Assembly (NCBI RefSeq): GCF_900101885.1
Contig: NZ_FNAN01000027.1
Location: 45,216-109,215 of the forward strand
Length of the DNA stretch: 64,000 bases
DNA from: Dyadobacter soli
Lineage (GTDB): Bacteria > Bacteroidota > Bacteroidia > Cytophagales > Spirosomataceae
Direction of reading: 5' to 3'
Each line of letters begins with the position of its first letter. Within the stretch, counting starts at the first letter, position 1. Below are positions 55,364 to 64,000 of the stretch, piece by piece. A program made the translations under genes and the position numbers. The notes beneath the pieces were generated by a model. It was not told where the DNA came from. It did no database searches and was given only the letters and a program-made list of their open reading frames with translations.

Positions 55364-55506
55364 GTGATTAAATGGGTTTGATTATTTGAATTAGATGATT
55401 GATTTCGGGATACTATTTTTTTCCAAAGATTTCACAAAAAAAACAAACTCCGGGGATTTCTACTGCTTTTCGCTATTCCTAAGCAATGTTTTTTATGTCT
55501 TAAATT

Positions 55507-55514
55507 TATATTTG
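55507..55514 (+). promoter_or_regulatory. Candidate -7 box for the sugar-oxidation operon
   Basis: TATATTTG is an exact TAnnTTTG match, 73 nt before the ATG at 55588, in the divergent spacer between the transporter and dehydrogenase genes. The -33 region is T-rich but lacks an exact TTG. Confidence 0.5.
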
Positions 55515-55587
55515 TAGGAAGTAAGAGTCTTTCCGAAGGCTCTTTCTTACCTGTATAATCTATTTCAAAAACCTTAAACCAACTGGA

Positions 55588-56733
55588 ATGTCAAGAAAGA
55601 TCAGAATGGGCATGGTAGGCGGCTCCCTCGATGCATTTATTGGTGGGGTCCATCGCCGTGCAGCGATCATGGATGGAGAAATTGAGCTGGTTTGCGGAGT
55701 TTTCAGCTCCGATCCAGCCAAATCTAAGGAAACCGGAAAAGCCTTATATCTGCCTGAAAACAGGGTTTATAACGACTTTGAGGAGATGATCCTGAAAGAA
55801 AAGCAGCTACCCGAGGGCGAACGCATGGATTTTGTTGCCATCGTCACACCTAACCACGTACACGCAGCACCTACGAAGCTCGCGCTCGAAAACGGCTTCC
55901 ACGTGGTATGCGATAAACCTATCACACTGAACACCGAAGAAGCGGAAGAAATAGTGGCCCTGGTAGAAAAAACCGGCCTCGTCTTCTGCCTTACCCACAA
56001 CTACACCGGCTACCCTATGGTAAAGGAAGCCCGCCAGATGATCGCCTCAGGCGCCATTGGCGAAGTCAGAAAGGTCATTGTGGAATATCCGCAGGGCTGG
56101 CTGGCAACTTTGGTGGAAGTTACGGGTAACAAACAGGCCGCATGGCGCACCGATCCGAAGCGTTCGGGGGCTGCGGGAGGGCTCGGCGACATCGGTACCC
56201 ACGCCGAAAACCTGGCCGAATACATCACCGGGCTTAAAATCACCCAGATTTGCGCCGACCTTACAATATTTGTGGAAGGCCGTTTGCTGGATGATGATGC
56301 TAATATTCTACTTCGCTTCGACAACGGCGCAAAAGGTATTTTGCAAAACAGTCAGATCGCCAACGGAGAGGAAAACGACCTCAACATTCGCGTCTACGGC
56401 GAAACAGGCGGCCTGCAATGGAAGCAAATGGAGCCTAACACGCTGATCCACAAAACCAACCAGGGCACACGCATCATCCGTACGGGCGTGGGCAACCTGT
56501 CCAAAGCCGCGCAGGTGCATACCCGCATCCCCGCCGGCCACCCCGAAGGCTACTTCGAAGCCTTCGCCAACCTCTACCGCAACTTCGCGATCCACCTGAG
56601 GGCGTACTGGGAAGGCAAAAAGGCCGATCCGGTTTACGACTTCCCTACTGCACAGGATGGTTTGAGGGGTATGAAGTTCATCGACGCCGTCATTGCTTCC
56701 AACAAGACGGAGACCAAATGGACCGATTTCTGA
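55588..56733 (+). CDS. Gfo/Idh/MocA family oxidoreductase (first of two)
   Basis: The 381-residue protein has an N-terminal Rossmann domain with the variant GMVGGSLDAFIGGVHR (8-23) and the CDKP motif (Asp108-Lys109-Pro110; usually EKP, with the Lys being catalytic), followed by the family's beta-sheet domain, DIGTHAENL with the His of the active site. Such enzymes oxidise or reduce sugar carbons using NAD(P). First gene of the plus-strand sugar operon. Confidence 0.88.
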   Translation: MSRKIRMGMVGGSLDAFIGGVHRRAAIMDGEIELVCGVFSSDPAKSKETGKALYLPENRVYNDFEEMILKEKQLPEGERMDFVAIVTPNHVHAAPTKLALENGFHVVCDKPITLNTEEAEEIVALVEKTGLVFCLTHNYTGYPMVKEARQMIASGAIGEVRKVIVEYPQGWLATLVEVTGNKQAAWRTDPKRSGAAGGLGDIGTHAENLAEYITGLKITQICADLTIFVEGRLLDDDANILLRFDNGAKGILQNSQIANGEENDLNIRVYGETGGLQWKQMEPNTLIHKTNQGTRIIRTGVGNLSKAAQVHTRIPAGHPEGYFEAFANLYRNFAIHLRAYWEGKKADPVYDFPTAQDGLRGMKFIDAVIASNKTETKWTDF

Positions 56734-56819
56734 TCCTGAATACTCACTTTTTATTACTGTACATCTCAATTTAACCCGCGAGAGCGGACTGTTTTTCACC
56801 AATCATTCCATACCCATTT

Positions 56820-57965
56820 ATGAACAAAATCAAAGTTGGCGTTGTCGGAACAGGCTTCATTGGCCCCGCACATATTGAAGCACTGAGACGTCTTCCTAAT
56901 GTAGAAGTTGCCGCACTTTGCGAAGTGACCGCAGAACTGGCCAAGGAAAAAGCTGACGCGCTTGGCATTGCACGTTCCTACACATTCGATGAACTGTTGA
57001 AACAGGATGACATCCAGGCTATCCACATTTGTACGCCTAACTTCCTGCACTACTCACAGTCGAAAGCCGCATTGTTGGCCGGCAAACACGTGATTTGTGA
57101 AAAACCATTGGCGAAAGACCTCGCAGAAGCGGAAGAGCTCGTGGAATTGGCCGCGAAAACCGGTCTGGTGAATGCGGTTCACTTCAACCTGCGTTACTAC
57201 CCACTGGCTCGCCAGATGAAATCCATGCGCGAAAAAGGCGAACTGGGCGAAATTTATTCGTTCATCGGTTCTTACCTGCAAGACTGGCTGTTCTACAACA
57301 CCGACTATAACTGGCGCCTCGAACCGGACAAATCCGGCGATTCACGCGCAATCGCGGACATCGGTTCCCACCTCATGGACATCCTGGAATACATTACCGG
57401 CCTGAAAACCGTTGCTGTTTTTGCGGACTTCAATACCGTTCACAAAACCCGCAAGAAGCCTTTGAAAGCCGTTGAGACTTACTCGGGTAAAATGCTCCAA
57501 CCGGAAGACTACGCCGATGTACCCATTAGCACAGAAGACCACGCAAACGTGTTGCTCCGTTTCGACAATGGAAACAAAGGGGTAATCACCGTTTCACAGG
57601 TTTCCGCTGGTCGTAAAAACCGTATGTCGCTGGAAATTTCCGGTTCTAAAAAGACATTCAGCTGGTGCTCCGAATCGCCGAACGAAATGTGGATCGGTAA
57701 CCGCGATAAAGCGAACGAAGTACTCCTCCGCGACCCATCGCTCGTAAACGAAGACGTACGTTCGACGATCACTTTCCCAGGCGGTCACAACGAAGGCTTC
57801 CCCGATACTTCAAAACAAATGTTCAAGGAAGTATACGCCGCCATCGCTGCCGGCAAGCAACCAGAAAACCCAACATTCCCAACGTTTGCAGACGGATACC
57901 GCGAGTTGCTGATTTGCGAGAAGATTTTGGAAAGCAACAAGAAAGAGGCTTGGGTAACAATCTAA
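56820..57965 (+). CDS. Gfo/Idh/MocA family oxidoreductase (second of two)
   Basis: The 381-residue protein has GVVGTGFIG (Gly10, Gly12, Gly15), EKP at 94-96, and DIGSHLMDILEY as the catalytic His region. It is clearly a different subfamily from its neighbour despite identical length. Two dehydrogenases in a row fit an oxidation followed by reduction of a sugar. It is followed by a terminator-like hairpin, but the next gene in the same direction is functionally linked. Confidence 0.9.
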   Translation: MNKIKVGVVGTGFIGPAHIEALRRLPNVEVAALCEVTAELAKEKADALGIARSYTFDELLKQDDIQAIHICTPNFLHYSQSKAALLAGKHVICEKPLAKDLAEAEELVELAAKTGLVNAVHFNLRYYPLARQMKSMREKGELGEIYSFIGSYLQDWLFYNTDYNWRLEPDKSGDSRAIADIGSHLMDILEYITGLKTVAVFADFNTVHKTRKKPLKAVETYSGKMLQPEDYADVPISTEDHANVLLRFDNGNKGVITVSQVSAGRKNRMSLEISGSKKTFSWCSESPNEMWIGNRDKANEVLLRDPSLVNEDVRSTITFPGGHNEGFPDTSKQMFKEVYAAIAAGKQPENPTFPTFADGYRELLICEKILESNKKEAWVTI

Positions 57966-57978
57966 TTTTGAATGAGCG

Positions 57979-58013
57979 AATGAGTGAATGAGCTTGACGG
58001 CCATTCACTCATT
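57979..58013 (+). terminator. Hairpin with octamer-like arms after the second dehydrogenase
   Basis: AATGAGTGAATG (57979-57990) and CATTCACTCATT (58002-58013) form a perfect 12-bp stem, loop of 11 nt containing GACGGC, followed by GTTTTTG. The units GAATGAGC and GAATGAGT just before it repeat at 8 nt, as at 36528. It could be terminator or attenuator for the next gene. Confidence 0.7.
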
Positions 58014-58052
58014 GTTTTTGAATCTATATCCATTCAATCAATCATTAACAAT

Positions 58053-59105
58053 ATGAAGACAATTAAAGGCCCCGGTATCTTCCTCGCCCAATTCCTTGGC
58101 GACGAAGCTCCGTTCAACTCATTGGATACAATTGCAGACTACATGGCGGGGCTTGGCTACAAAGGCCTCCAACTCCCTACCTGGGACCCGCGTGTGATCG
58201 ACGTGAAGCAAGCTGCGGAATCGCAGACTTATGCGGACGAATTGAAAGGTAAACTGGCCGACAAAGGCCTTGAAATCACTGAATTGGCATCACACATTAT
58301 CGGTCAGTTGGTGGCTTCGCACCCGGTTTATGATGAAATGTATGATGGCTTTGCCGTTCCAGAGGTTCGTAACAACCCGAAAGCACGTGCGGAATGGGCT
58401 ACGCAGCATTTGAAATATGTAGCGCAAGCCAGCCGCAGATTGGGACTGAAAGCTTCGGCAACATTCTCCGGTGCATTGGCCTGGCCATTTCTGTACCCAT
58501 GGCCACAACGCCCTGCCGGACTGGTAGAAACCGCTTTCAAAGAACTCGCTACCCGCTGGAAGCCTATCCTGGATGTTTATGACGAAAACGGCGTGGACGT
58601 AGCGTACGAACTGCACCCCGGCGAAGACCTGTTCGACGGTACTACTTTCGAAATGTTCGTCGATTACCTCGATGGCCACACCCGTGCGAACATCAACTAC
58701 GACCCGAGCCATTTCGTGTTGCAGCAATTGGATTACCTCCAATTCATCGACCTCTACCACGACCGCATCAAAGCATTCCATGTAAAAGACGCGGAATTTA
58801 ACCCTAGCGGCAAGCAGGGCGTTTACAGCGGCTTCGCAGGCTGGGCCGATCGCGCCGGACGTTTCCGCTCATTGGGCGATGGCCAGGTGGATTTCGGTGG
58901 AATTTTCTCCAAACTGTCCCAATACGATTACGACAGCTGGGCGGTTCTGGAATGGGAATGCTGCATTAAATCGCCCGTCCAAGGCGCGGCCGAAGGTGCA
59001 CCGTTCATCGAAAGCCACATCATCGAAGTGACCACAAAAGCATTCGATGATTTCGCGGGAACCGGTGCAGATGAGGCATTTAACCGTAAGGTATTAGGCC
59101 TATAA
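58053..59105 (+). CDS. Sugar phosphate isomerase/epimerase (AP endonuclease 2-like TIM barrel)
   Basis: I use ATG 58053 (MKTIKGPGIFLAQF), as the upstream in-frame GTG lies in the hairpin. The 350-residue protein is a TIM barrel with metal ligands in YELHPGE (Glu186), YDPSH (Asp217, His220), FHVKD (His243) and LEWE (near 308), as in xylose-isomerase-like epimerases. It would isomerise a keto-sugar produced by the neighbouring dehydrogenases. Confidence 0.88.
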   Translation: MKTIKGPGIFLAQFLGDEAPFNSLDTIADYMAGLGYKGLQLPTWDPRVIDVKQAAESQTYADELKGKLADKGLEITELASHIIGQLVASHPVYDEMYDGFAVPEVRNNPKARAEWATQHLKYVAQASRRLGLKASATFSGALAWPFLYPWPQRPAGLVETAFKELATRWKPILDVYDENGVDVAYELHPGEDLFDGTTFEMFVDYLDGHTRANINYDPSHFVLQQLDYLQFIDLYHDRIKAFHVKDAEFNPSGKQGVYSGFAGWADRAGRFRSLGDGQVDFGGIFSKLSQYDYDSWAVLEWECCIKSPVQGAAEGAPFIESHIIEVTTKAFDDFAGTGADEAFNRKVLGL

Positions 59106-59128
59106 TTGTCAATCGTACAAGTATATTG

Positions 59129-59160
59129 AAAACCTGTCTTCCTTTTGGAAGATAGGTTTT
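59129..59160 (+). terminator. Terminator after the isomerase gene
   Basis: AAAACCTGTCTTCC and GGAAGATAGGTTTT form a 14-bp stem (one G-U) with a TTTT loop, followed by T residues. Read-through to the next gene at 59183 is possible. Confidence 0.8.
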
Positions 59161-59182
59161 TCCATGGTAACCAATCATCATA

Positions 59183-62100
59183 ATGAGTGAATCCCCTTTT
59201 CAAAAAGTATTGAAACGTTTCAGGATTGCCGGCGTGGCGGCCCTGGCATGTTGCAGTCTGATGGCTACGGCCCAGACGGTGACGCCGGAAAAGCGCGTGT
59301 TGGTATTCTCGAAGACGGTCGGCTTCCGGCACTCTTCCATCCCGGCAGGGAAAACTGCAATCCTGAAACTGGGTAAAGAAACCGGTTTCGCGGTAGATAC
59401 GACCGAAAATTCGGCTGTTTTTACGAACAAAAACCTGCAAAAATACAGCGCCGTCATCTTCCTGAACACTACCGGCAATGTACTGAGCGACAAGCAGCAG
59501 GACGCATTCGAGCGTTACATCCAGGCAGGCGGCGGTTACGTGGGCATCCACGCCGCAACCGACACCGAATACGACTGGCAATGGTACAACAAACTCGCAG
59601 GCGCGCAATTCCTGAGCCACCCGGGCAACCCCAACGTGCAGGAAGGTGAGGCGTTTGTCGTGAACGATCAGCACCCGTCCATGGATGGTTTTCCAAAAAA
59701 ATGGAAGATCAAGGACGAATTTTACGATTTTAAGAACTTCAACGATAAGGTGAATGTCCTTGTCAAGATTGATGAAAAAACTTACAAGGATGGCAAAATG
59801 GGTGATAATCACCCGATGTCCTGGTACCACGAGTTCGATGGCGGGAAAGCATTCTATACCAATTTCGGGCATGAAGATGCGACGTTTGTGAACCCGGTTT
59901 TTGTAAAACACCTCACAGGCGGATTAAACTGGGCAATGGCTTCGAAACTGGATTATGCCAAATCACGTCCGGAAGAAAACCGTTTCACCAAAAAAGTACT
60001 CGCTACCAAGCTCGATGAGCCGACGGAACTGGTTGTTCTCGATGATCAACGTGTACTTTTCACTGAGCGTAAGGGTAAAGTGAAGCTTTTCAATCCTAAA
60101 ACCGGTAAAGTGAAGCTCGTCGGTGAAGTACCCGTTTATACCAAACAGGAATATGGGTTAATGGGCTTGAATATCGACCCGAACTTCAAAACCAACAAGC
60201 TCATCTATATGTATTATTCGCCGCCATCGACGGAGAAGGATACAGCGCAGCATTTGTCGAGATTTAAGTATGACGATGTGAAGGATACCGTGCTGTTGAG
60301 CACCGAGGAGGTACTTTTAACAGTACCCGTAAAACGCACCGATTGCTGCCACACGGGCGGTTCTATTGCCTGGGACGCCAAGGGTAACCTTTACCTTTCT
60401 ACCGGCGACGATGTGAACCCGTTCCAATCGAATGGCTACGGCCCCATTGACGAGCGTCCGGGACGTGAAGGCTGGGATGGCCAGCATACCTCCTCCAACA
60501 CCAATTCATTGAGAGGAAAGGTGTTGCGCATCAAGCCGCGTTACGGCGACCGCCGCGCGAATATGCCGGGTGGTACCAACCTGTACGACATTCCGGAAGG
60601 CAACCTCTTCCCTCCCGGAACCGACAAGACCCGCCCGGAAATTTACGTAATGGGTACCCGTAACCCTTACCGCATTTCGGTGGATCAGCACACGGGCTAT
60701 CTGTATTGGGGTGATGTAGGGCCGGATGCGTCGAACGACGATCCGAAACGTGGTCCGAGAGGCTATGACGAAGTAAATCAGGCGAGAAAAGCGGGTTACT
60801 TCGGATATCCGTTATTTATCGGTAACAACAGGCCGTACATCGATTTCAACTTCGCCGACAGTACTTCCGGCAAGCCGTTTGATCCTTTGAAACCGATCAA
60901 TAATTCACCGCACAACACCGGTATACAGGAACTGCCGCCTGCTCAGCCTGCATTCATTTACTATCCTTATGCCGATTCACCTGAATTCGGGGCGATCGTC
61001 GGCAAAGGCGGACGTAATGCAATGGCTGGACCGGTATATTATGCTACTGATTTTCAGGATAGTAAAGTTAAATTTCCTTCGTACTACAACGGCAAATTCT
61101 TCGCCTACGACTGGATTCGCGATTATATCAACATCGTGACCATGAACGAAAAGGGTGATCTGCAAAGCATCGAGCGGTTTATGCCGGGCACGAAGTTCAG
61201 CCACCCGATCGACATGCAGTTTGCGAAGGACGGTTCATTGTACACATTGGAATACGGCCCCAACTGGTTTGCCCAAAACGACGAAGCAAGCCTTTCCCAC
61301 ATTACATTCAATGCAGGTAACCGCGTGCCGGTGGCCGTCGCAACCGCTACCAATACTACCGGTGCGACTCCTTTGAAAGTGAATTTCTCTTCCAAAGGCT
61401 CATTGGACTACGATGGCGACCCGATCAAATATGAATGGTTGTTTGGAAAAGGCCTGGCGAAAAGCACGGTTGCTAACCCAAGCTACACGTACGCTAAGCC
61501 AGGCGAATACACGGCAATTTTGAAAGTGACCGATAACGCAGGGAATTCCAACACCTCGGAAGTGATCGTGCGCGTGGGTAATGCGATCCCGAAGGTGGAC
61601 GTGGCCATTAAAGGCAACAAGACATTTTATTGGAATGACAAACCTGTGAACTACGAAGTTTCTGTCTCCGATAAAGAAGACGGTAGTTTGGCTACTAAAA
61701 AAATCCCGGAAGACGAGGTTACACTGACCATTAACTACCTTGAAGGATTTGACAAAACGCAACTCGCGCAAGGTCATCAGGCCAATACCGGCTTCGAAAC
61801 CGGTAAGCGTATGATCGAACTGAGCGATTGCAAGGCTTGCCATTCGATTGATAAAAAATCGATTGGCCCGGCCTACCGTGAAGTAGCAAAGAAATACGCC
61901 AGCGAACGCAACTCGTTGAAAACACTTACCGACAAGGTGTTGAAAGGCGGAAGCGGCGTTTGGGGCGAGCAGGCAATGCCGGGCCACCCGCAGCACAAGC
62001 CGGAGGAAATCGAGGAAATGGTGAAGTACATTCTGGATTTGAACAATACAAAAGCCGTTGACAAAAAGCCGTTGAAAAGCTCATATGTGACGGAGGCTAA

Positions 62101-62590
62101 AAAGAAAGACGGTTCTTACATCTTCACCGCCAGCTATACCGACAAAGGAAATGGCGCGATGGGCCCATTAACCGGTTCGAAAACCGTTGCACTACGTCCT
62201 TCCACATTGATGGCAAACACCGCCGACACGACCAGAAGCACCTTCAAATACAAAGGCGACAATGGTAACGAAATGGTGATCGGCATGAAAGACGGCGGTT
62301 TCATCGCATTCGACGACATCGACCTGACCGAGATTTCCAAACTCGCTGTGGTTGTTGGAAGCAATGCAGGCCGTTCGGCCGGAGGAACACTGGAAGTTCG
62401 CCTCGACGGCGCAACAGGGGCGAAGATCGGCGAAGGCAAAGTGGATAAATCCGAAACCATCAGCATCCCCGTGAAAGCACCGGCCGACGGCAAGCTGCAC
62501 AAGGTATACTTTGTATTCAAAAATGCAGAAGCAGGCACCAAACCACTGTTTTCGATCGAATCGGTACGGTTTGAGAATGCTGTACTGTAA
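59183..62590 (+). CDS. ThuA-PQQ sugar dehydrogenase-PKD-cytochrome c-CBM fusion
   Basis: The 1135-residue protein has an N-terminal signal region (hydrophobic about 14-28). Domains: ThuA (about 32-255; FSKTVGFRH, GIHAATDTEYDW), a GSDH-type six-bladed propeller (about 270-690; GLNIDPNF, HTGGSIAWDAKGNLYLSTGDD, MGTRNPYRI), PKD (about 715-800), monoheme cytochrome c (Cys883-Lys-Ala-Cys886-His887 with a Met ligand near AMPGHP) and a CBM6-like C-terminus (about 960-1130). Sugar oxidised outside the cytoplasm could pass electrons to the attached heme. Maturation would need the ccm system. Confidence 0.9.
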   Translation: MSESPFQKVLKRFRIAGVAALACCSLMATAQTVTPEKRVLVFSKTVGFRHSSIPAGKTAILKLGKETGFAVDTTENSAVFTNKNLQKYSAVIFLNTTGNVLSDKQQDAFERYIQAGGGYVGIHAATDTEYDWQWYNKLAGAQFLSHPGNPNVQEGEAFVVNDQHPSMDGFPKKWKIKDEFYDFKNFNDKVNVLVKIDEKTYKDGKMGDNHPMSWYHEFDGGKAFYTNFGHEDATFVNPVFVKHLTGGLNWAMASKLDYAKSRPEENRFTKKVLATKLDEPTELVVLDDQRVLFTERKGKVKLFNPKTGKVKLVGEVPVYTKQEYGLMGLNIDPNFKTNKLIYMYYSPPSTEKDTAQHLSRFKYDDVKDTVLLSTEEVLLTVPVKRTDCCHTGGSIAWDAKGNLYLSTGDDVNPFQSNGYGPIDERPGREGWDGQHTSSNTNSLRGKVLRIKPRYGDRRANMPGGTNLYDIPEGNLFPPGTDKTRPEIYVMGTRNPYRISVDQHTGYLYWGDVGPDASNDDPKRGPRGYDEVNQARKAGYFGYPLFIGNNRPYIDFNFADSTSGKPFDPLKPINNSPHNTGIQELPPAQPAFIYYPYADSPEFGAIVGKGGRNAMAGPVYYATDFQDSKVKFPSYYNGKFFAYDWIRDYINIVTMNEKGDLQSIERFMPGTKFSHPIDMQFAKDGSLYTLEYGPNWFAQNDEASLSHITFNAGNRVPVAVATATNTTGATPLKVNFSSKGSLDYDGDPIKYEWLFGKGLAKSTVANPSYTYAKPGEYTAILKVTDNAGNSNTSEVIVRVGNAIPKVDVAIKGNKTFYWNDKPVNYEVSVSDKEDGSLATKKIPEDEVTLTINYLEGFDKTQLAQGHQANTGFETGKRMIELSDCKACHSIDKKSIGPAYREVAKKYASERNSLKTLTDKVLKGGSGVWGEQAMPGHPQHKPEEIEEMVKYILDLNNTKAVDKKPLKSSYVTEAKKKDGSYIFTASYTDKGNGAMGPLTGSKTVALRPSTLMANTADTTRSTFKYKGDNGNEMVIGMKDGGFIAFDDIDLTEISKLAVVVGSNAGRSAGGTLEVRLDGATGAKIGEGKVDKSETISIPVKAPADGKLHKVYFVFKNAEAGTKPLFSIESVRFENAVL

Positions 62591-62612
62591 AAGTTATTTT
62601 AAGTAAAAAGAT

Positions 62613-62656
62613 AAAAGAGGCCGTCTCAAATCAATTTGGGGCGGTCTTTTGTTTTT
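62613..62656 (+). terminator. Terminator of the ThuA fusion gene, near IS left end
   Basis: AAAAGA-GG-CCG and CGGTCTTTT form a stem around CTCAAATCAATTTGG, followed by GTTTTT. The sequence GAGGCCGTCTCAAA here also resembles ends of IS1182-type elements. Confidence 0.55.
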
Positions 62657-64000
62657 AGCCCCTTATAGAAAATTCGTTTTCTGAATTTTGTGAAGTTATG
62701 GGCAAGTTGATCGGAGCGGGCTGCTAGTAGGGCAAGCAAGCCTATCTAGGCTGCCTTTTTCCTGATATTCTGTGCTATTGCAATCAAGCCCCATTCGATC
62801 TCAACCTTTTGCTTACCGCGAAGCATGAACCGGCGAAAGTTGTGGTTGTGCTTTATGTTACCGAAGACAGGTTCGACATCGAAGCATCGTTTCTTTCGTT
62901 TCTGGATTCCCTCTTCGCTTTTCAGTAATTCGTCCGCTTGTTGTTTTTGCCTTTGCAGATTGACATTGACCTGGATAATTCGGTCGCCTTTGGATTTATG
63001 GCAAGCGCCGTTCAAAGGACATTTACCGCAGTTGCTAGCCTTGTACATCCGGGCACTTTGCACAAAGCCGGTTGCAGTCCTGTTGATCTTGTTGCCAATG
63101 TATCGCATTTTCTGGCCCATTGGACAGATGTAATGATCGCCATGAGGATTGTAGTGAAGCTTGTCGGCGCTGAACGGATGCTTTTTGTTAAAGCTGTTAT
63201 GCTGCCGCTTGTCAAAGAGGCCATACTTAACATAAGCAGCGATTTGCTTCTCTTCCAGCAGCGTGTAGTTCTCTTCCGATCCGTAGCCGGCATCGGCCGT
63301 TATTGATCTTAGCGAACTGCCAAAGCTGTTTTCATATTGGTCAAGATGTGCAGCCAGCGTGTTGGTGTCGGTCGGGTTAGCATGTAAGGAATAATTTACA
63401 ATGAACTGGTTGGAGGTTGATATCTGCACATTGTAGGCTGGTTTGAGCTGGCCATTACGCATATGATCTTCTTTTAACCTCATAAATGTAGCGTCAGGGT
63501 CGGTCTTGCTATAACTGTTCCGATCACCTAAAATAGCCTCCTGCTGCTCATAGCGGGCGATGTTGAATGGGTAATGCTTGGTCACATATCCCAGTTTGGC
63601 CTTCATCTTCTTGTCAATATTCTCCTTTTTGCCCAACACCTGATTGAGCTTATCAACTGTATCCTGGACCTTTTCCTTGCTGATCGTAGTGAAATCGGGC
63701 GGATCGGGAAGGCTATCTTCGGCCGTGGCCACGCTTTGGGCGTATTCCCAGATGTGGGCTAACTGCTTCTTGATCTTTTCCTTATTAGTGGCAATTGCCT
63801 TCCGCCACACGAAAGTGTACTTATTGGCATTCGCTTCAATCTTAGTCCCATCTGTGTAGACCTCCTCAATGCTTAAAAGCCCTTCCTGAGCCAATAACAG
63901 CACCACTTCTTCAAAAATTTTCCGCAATGCATCTTTCAAACGCACACCCCTGAACCGGTTGATCGTATTATGGTCAGGATAGCTCATCGAGCTCAAAAAC
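62616..64000 (-). mobile_element. IS1182-like insertion sequence, left part (cut by window edge)
   Basis: The element enters from the right edge. The putative outer end, AGAGGCCGTCTCAAA at about 62616, resembles terminal inverted repeats of IS1182/IS1380-like elements, but the other end and target duplication are outside the window, so the boundary is tentative. It lies just after the ThuA fusion gene and does not interrupt it. Confidence 0.6.
62746..64000 (-). CDS. IS1182 family transposase (5' end outside window)
   Basis: The frame stays open to the window edge, so the start codon is outside; 418 residues are visible. It carries YPDHNTINRFRG, then VYTDGTKIEANANKY (first Asp of the DDE catalytic set), SITADAGYGSEENY (second Asp) and a C-terminal DVEPVFGNIKHNHNFRRFML (Glu), with a cysteine cluster CGKCPLNGACH. 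These are the features of IS1182-type DDE transposases. It looks intact over the visible part. Confidence 0.9.
   Translation of the reverse strand, partial: FLSSMSYPDHNTINRFRGVRLKDALRKIFEEVVLLLAQEGLLSIEEVYTDGTKIEANANKYTFVWRKAIATNKEKIKKQLAHIWEYAQSVATAEDSLPDPPDFTTISKEKVQDTVDKLNQVLGKKENIDKKMKAKLGYVTKHYPFNIARYEQQEAILGDRNSYSKTDPDATFMRLKEDHMRNGQLKPAYNVQISTSNQFIVNYSLHANPTDTNTLAAHLDQYENSFGSSLRSITADAGYGSEENYTLLEEKQIAAYVKYGLFDKRQHNSFNKKHPFSADKLHYNPHGDHYICPMGQKMRYIGNKINRTATGFVQSARMYKASNCGKCPLNGACHKSKGDRIIQVNVNLQRQKQQADELLKSEEGIQKRKKRCFDVEPVFGNIKHNHNFRRFMLRGKQKVEIEWGLIAIAQNIRKKAA

Noticed and set aside
58928..59911. 327-codon minus-strand frame opposite the isomerase and ThuA genes
   Set aside because: It spans two clear genes and an intergenic terminator and shows no family motif.

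Overview
The window is a densely coded stretch of a Bacteroidota chromosome, most likely from a Dyadobacter-like member of the Cytophagales. The evidence is an Oar-type TonB-dependent receptor, DUF5916, FeoA/FeoB, a Ccm locus with a CcmD-like gene, a ThuA-sugar dehydrogenase-PKD-cytochrome c fusion, MutS2, promoters resembling the Bacteroidota -7 box TAnnTTTG, frequent TTG starts and roughly balanced base composition. Genus level is inference from gene content. No rRNA, tRNA or CRISPR array is visible.

Layout. 1-282 is the 3' end of an OmpA-type gene. 342-13500 is an envelope-glycan block on the plus strand: a GT-C glycosyltransferase, a two-gene transketolase split around a fused NAD-dependent epimerase/GT2 glycosyltransferase, a multi-span membrane protein, an acyltransferase-3, a second GT2, a large anchored surface protein and an SGNH/AlgJ-like protein. 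13497-23453 holds a CPA1 antiporter, a secreted lipase, an M14 carboxypeptidase, a beta-barrel protein, an RhlE-like helicase with a rhodanese, DapF, ribosomal protein L19 and the bifunctional NAD(P)HX repair enzyme. 23463-30845 has feoAB divergent from a ccmBCDEF operon. 31009-43560 contains a Tat-exported amine oxidase, a DUF3817 protein, a DUF5916 protein, a leucine-rich-repeat protein, a polyprenyl diphosphate synthase, a patatin-GDPD pair and a TonB-dependent receptor. 44084-54053 is mostly housekeeping: a hydrolase, lipoproteins, an RsmI-like methyltransferase, a metallo-hydrolase, PssA, FabH, a CoA-binding protein, a NUMOD4/HNH protein, an IscA-like protein and MutS2. 54128-62590 is a sugar locus: a FucP-like MFS transporter divergent from two Gfo/Idh/MocA dehydrogenases, an AP-endonuclease-2-like sugar isomerase and the 1135-residue ThuA/sugar dehydrogenase/cytochrome c protein. 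An IS1182-like element enters from the right edge.

How genes work together. The 2.3-9.8 kb genes look able to make an activated sugar, load it on a lipid carrier, transfer it and acylate it. The ccm genes deliver heme to c-type cytochromes, including possibly the cytochrome domain of the ThuA fusion. The patatin and GDPD genes, 2 nt apart, fit phospholipid turnover. The 54-62.6 kb genes fit an oxidise-cleave-reduce (3-keto-sugar type) route for a glycoside.

The most unexpected structure lies between genes. Several intergenic regions hold long imperfect hairpins whose arms are built of degenerate 7-nt (or 8-nt) units: 20337-20446, 43954-44056, 51435-51584 and the ~400-bp nested palindrome at 36528-36930. 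Related short heptamer runs lie at 26074-26101 and 38102-38115. Two of the elements (43954 and 51435) are clearly copies of one family. These are separate from the 20-bp REP-like palindromes at 21230-21366 and the dyad repeat at 40102-40181.
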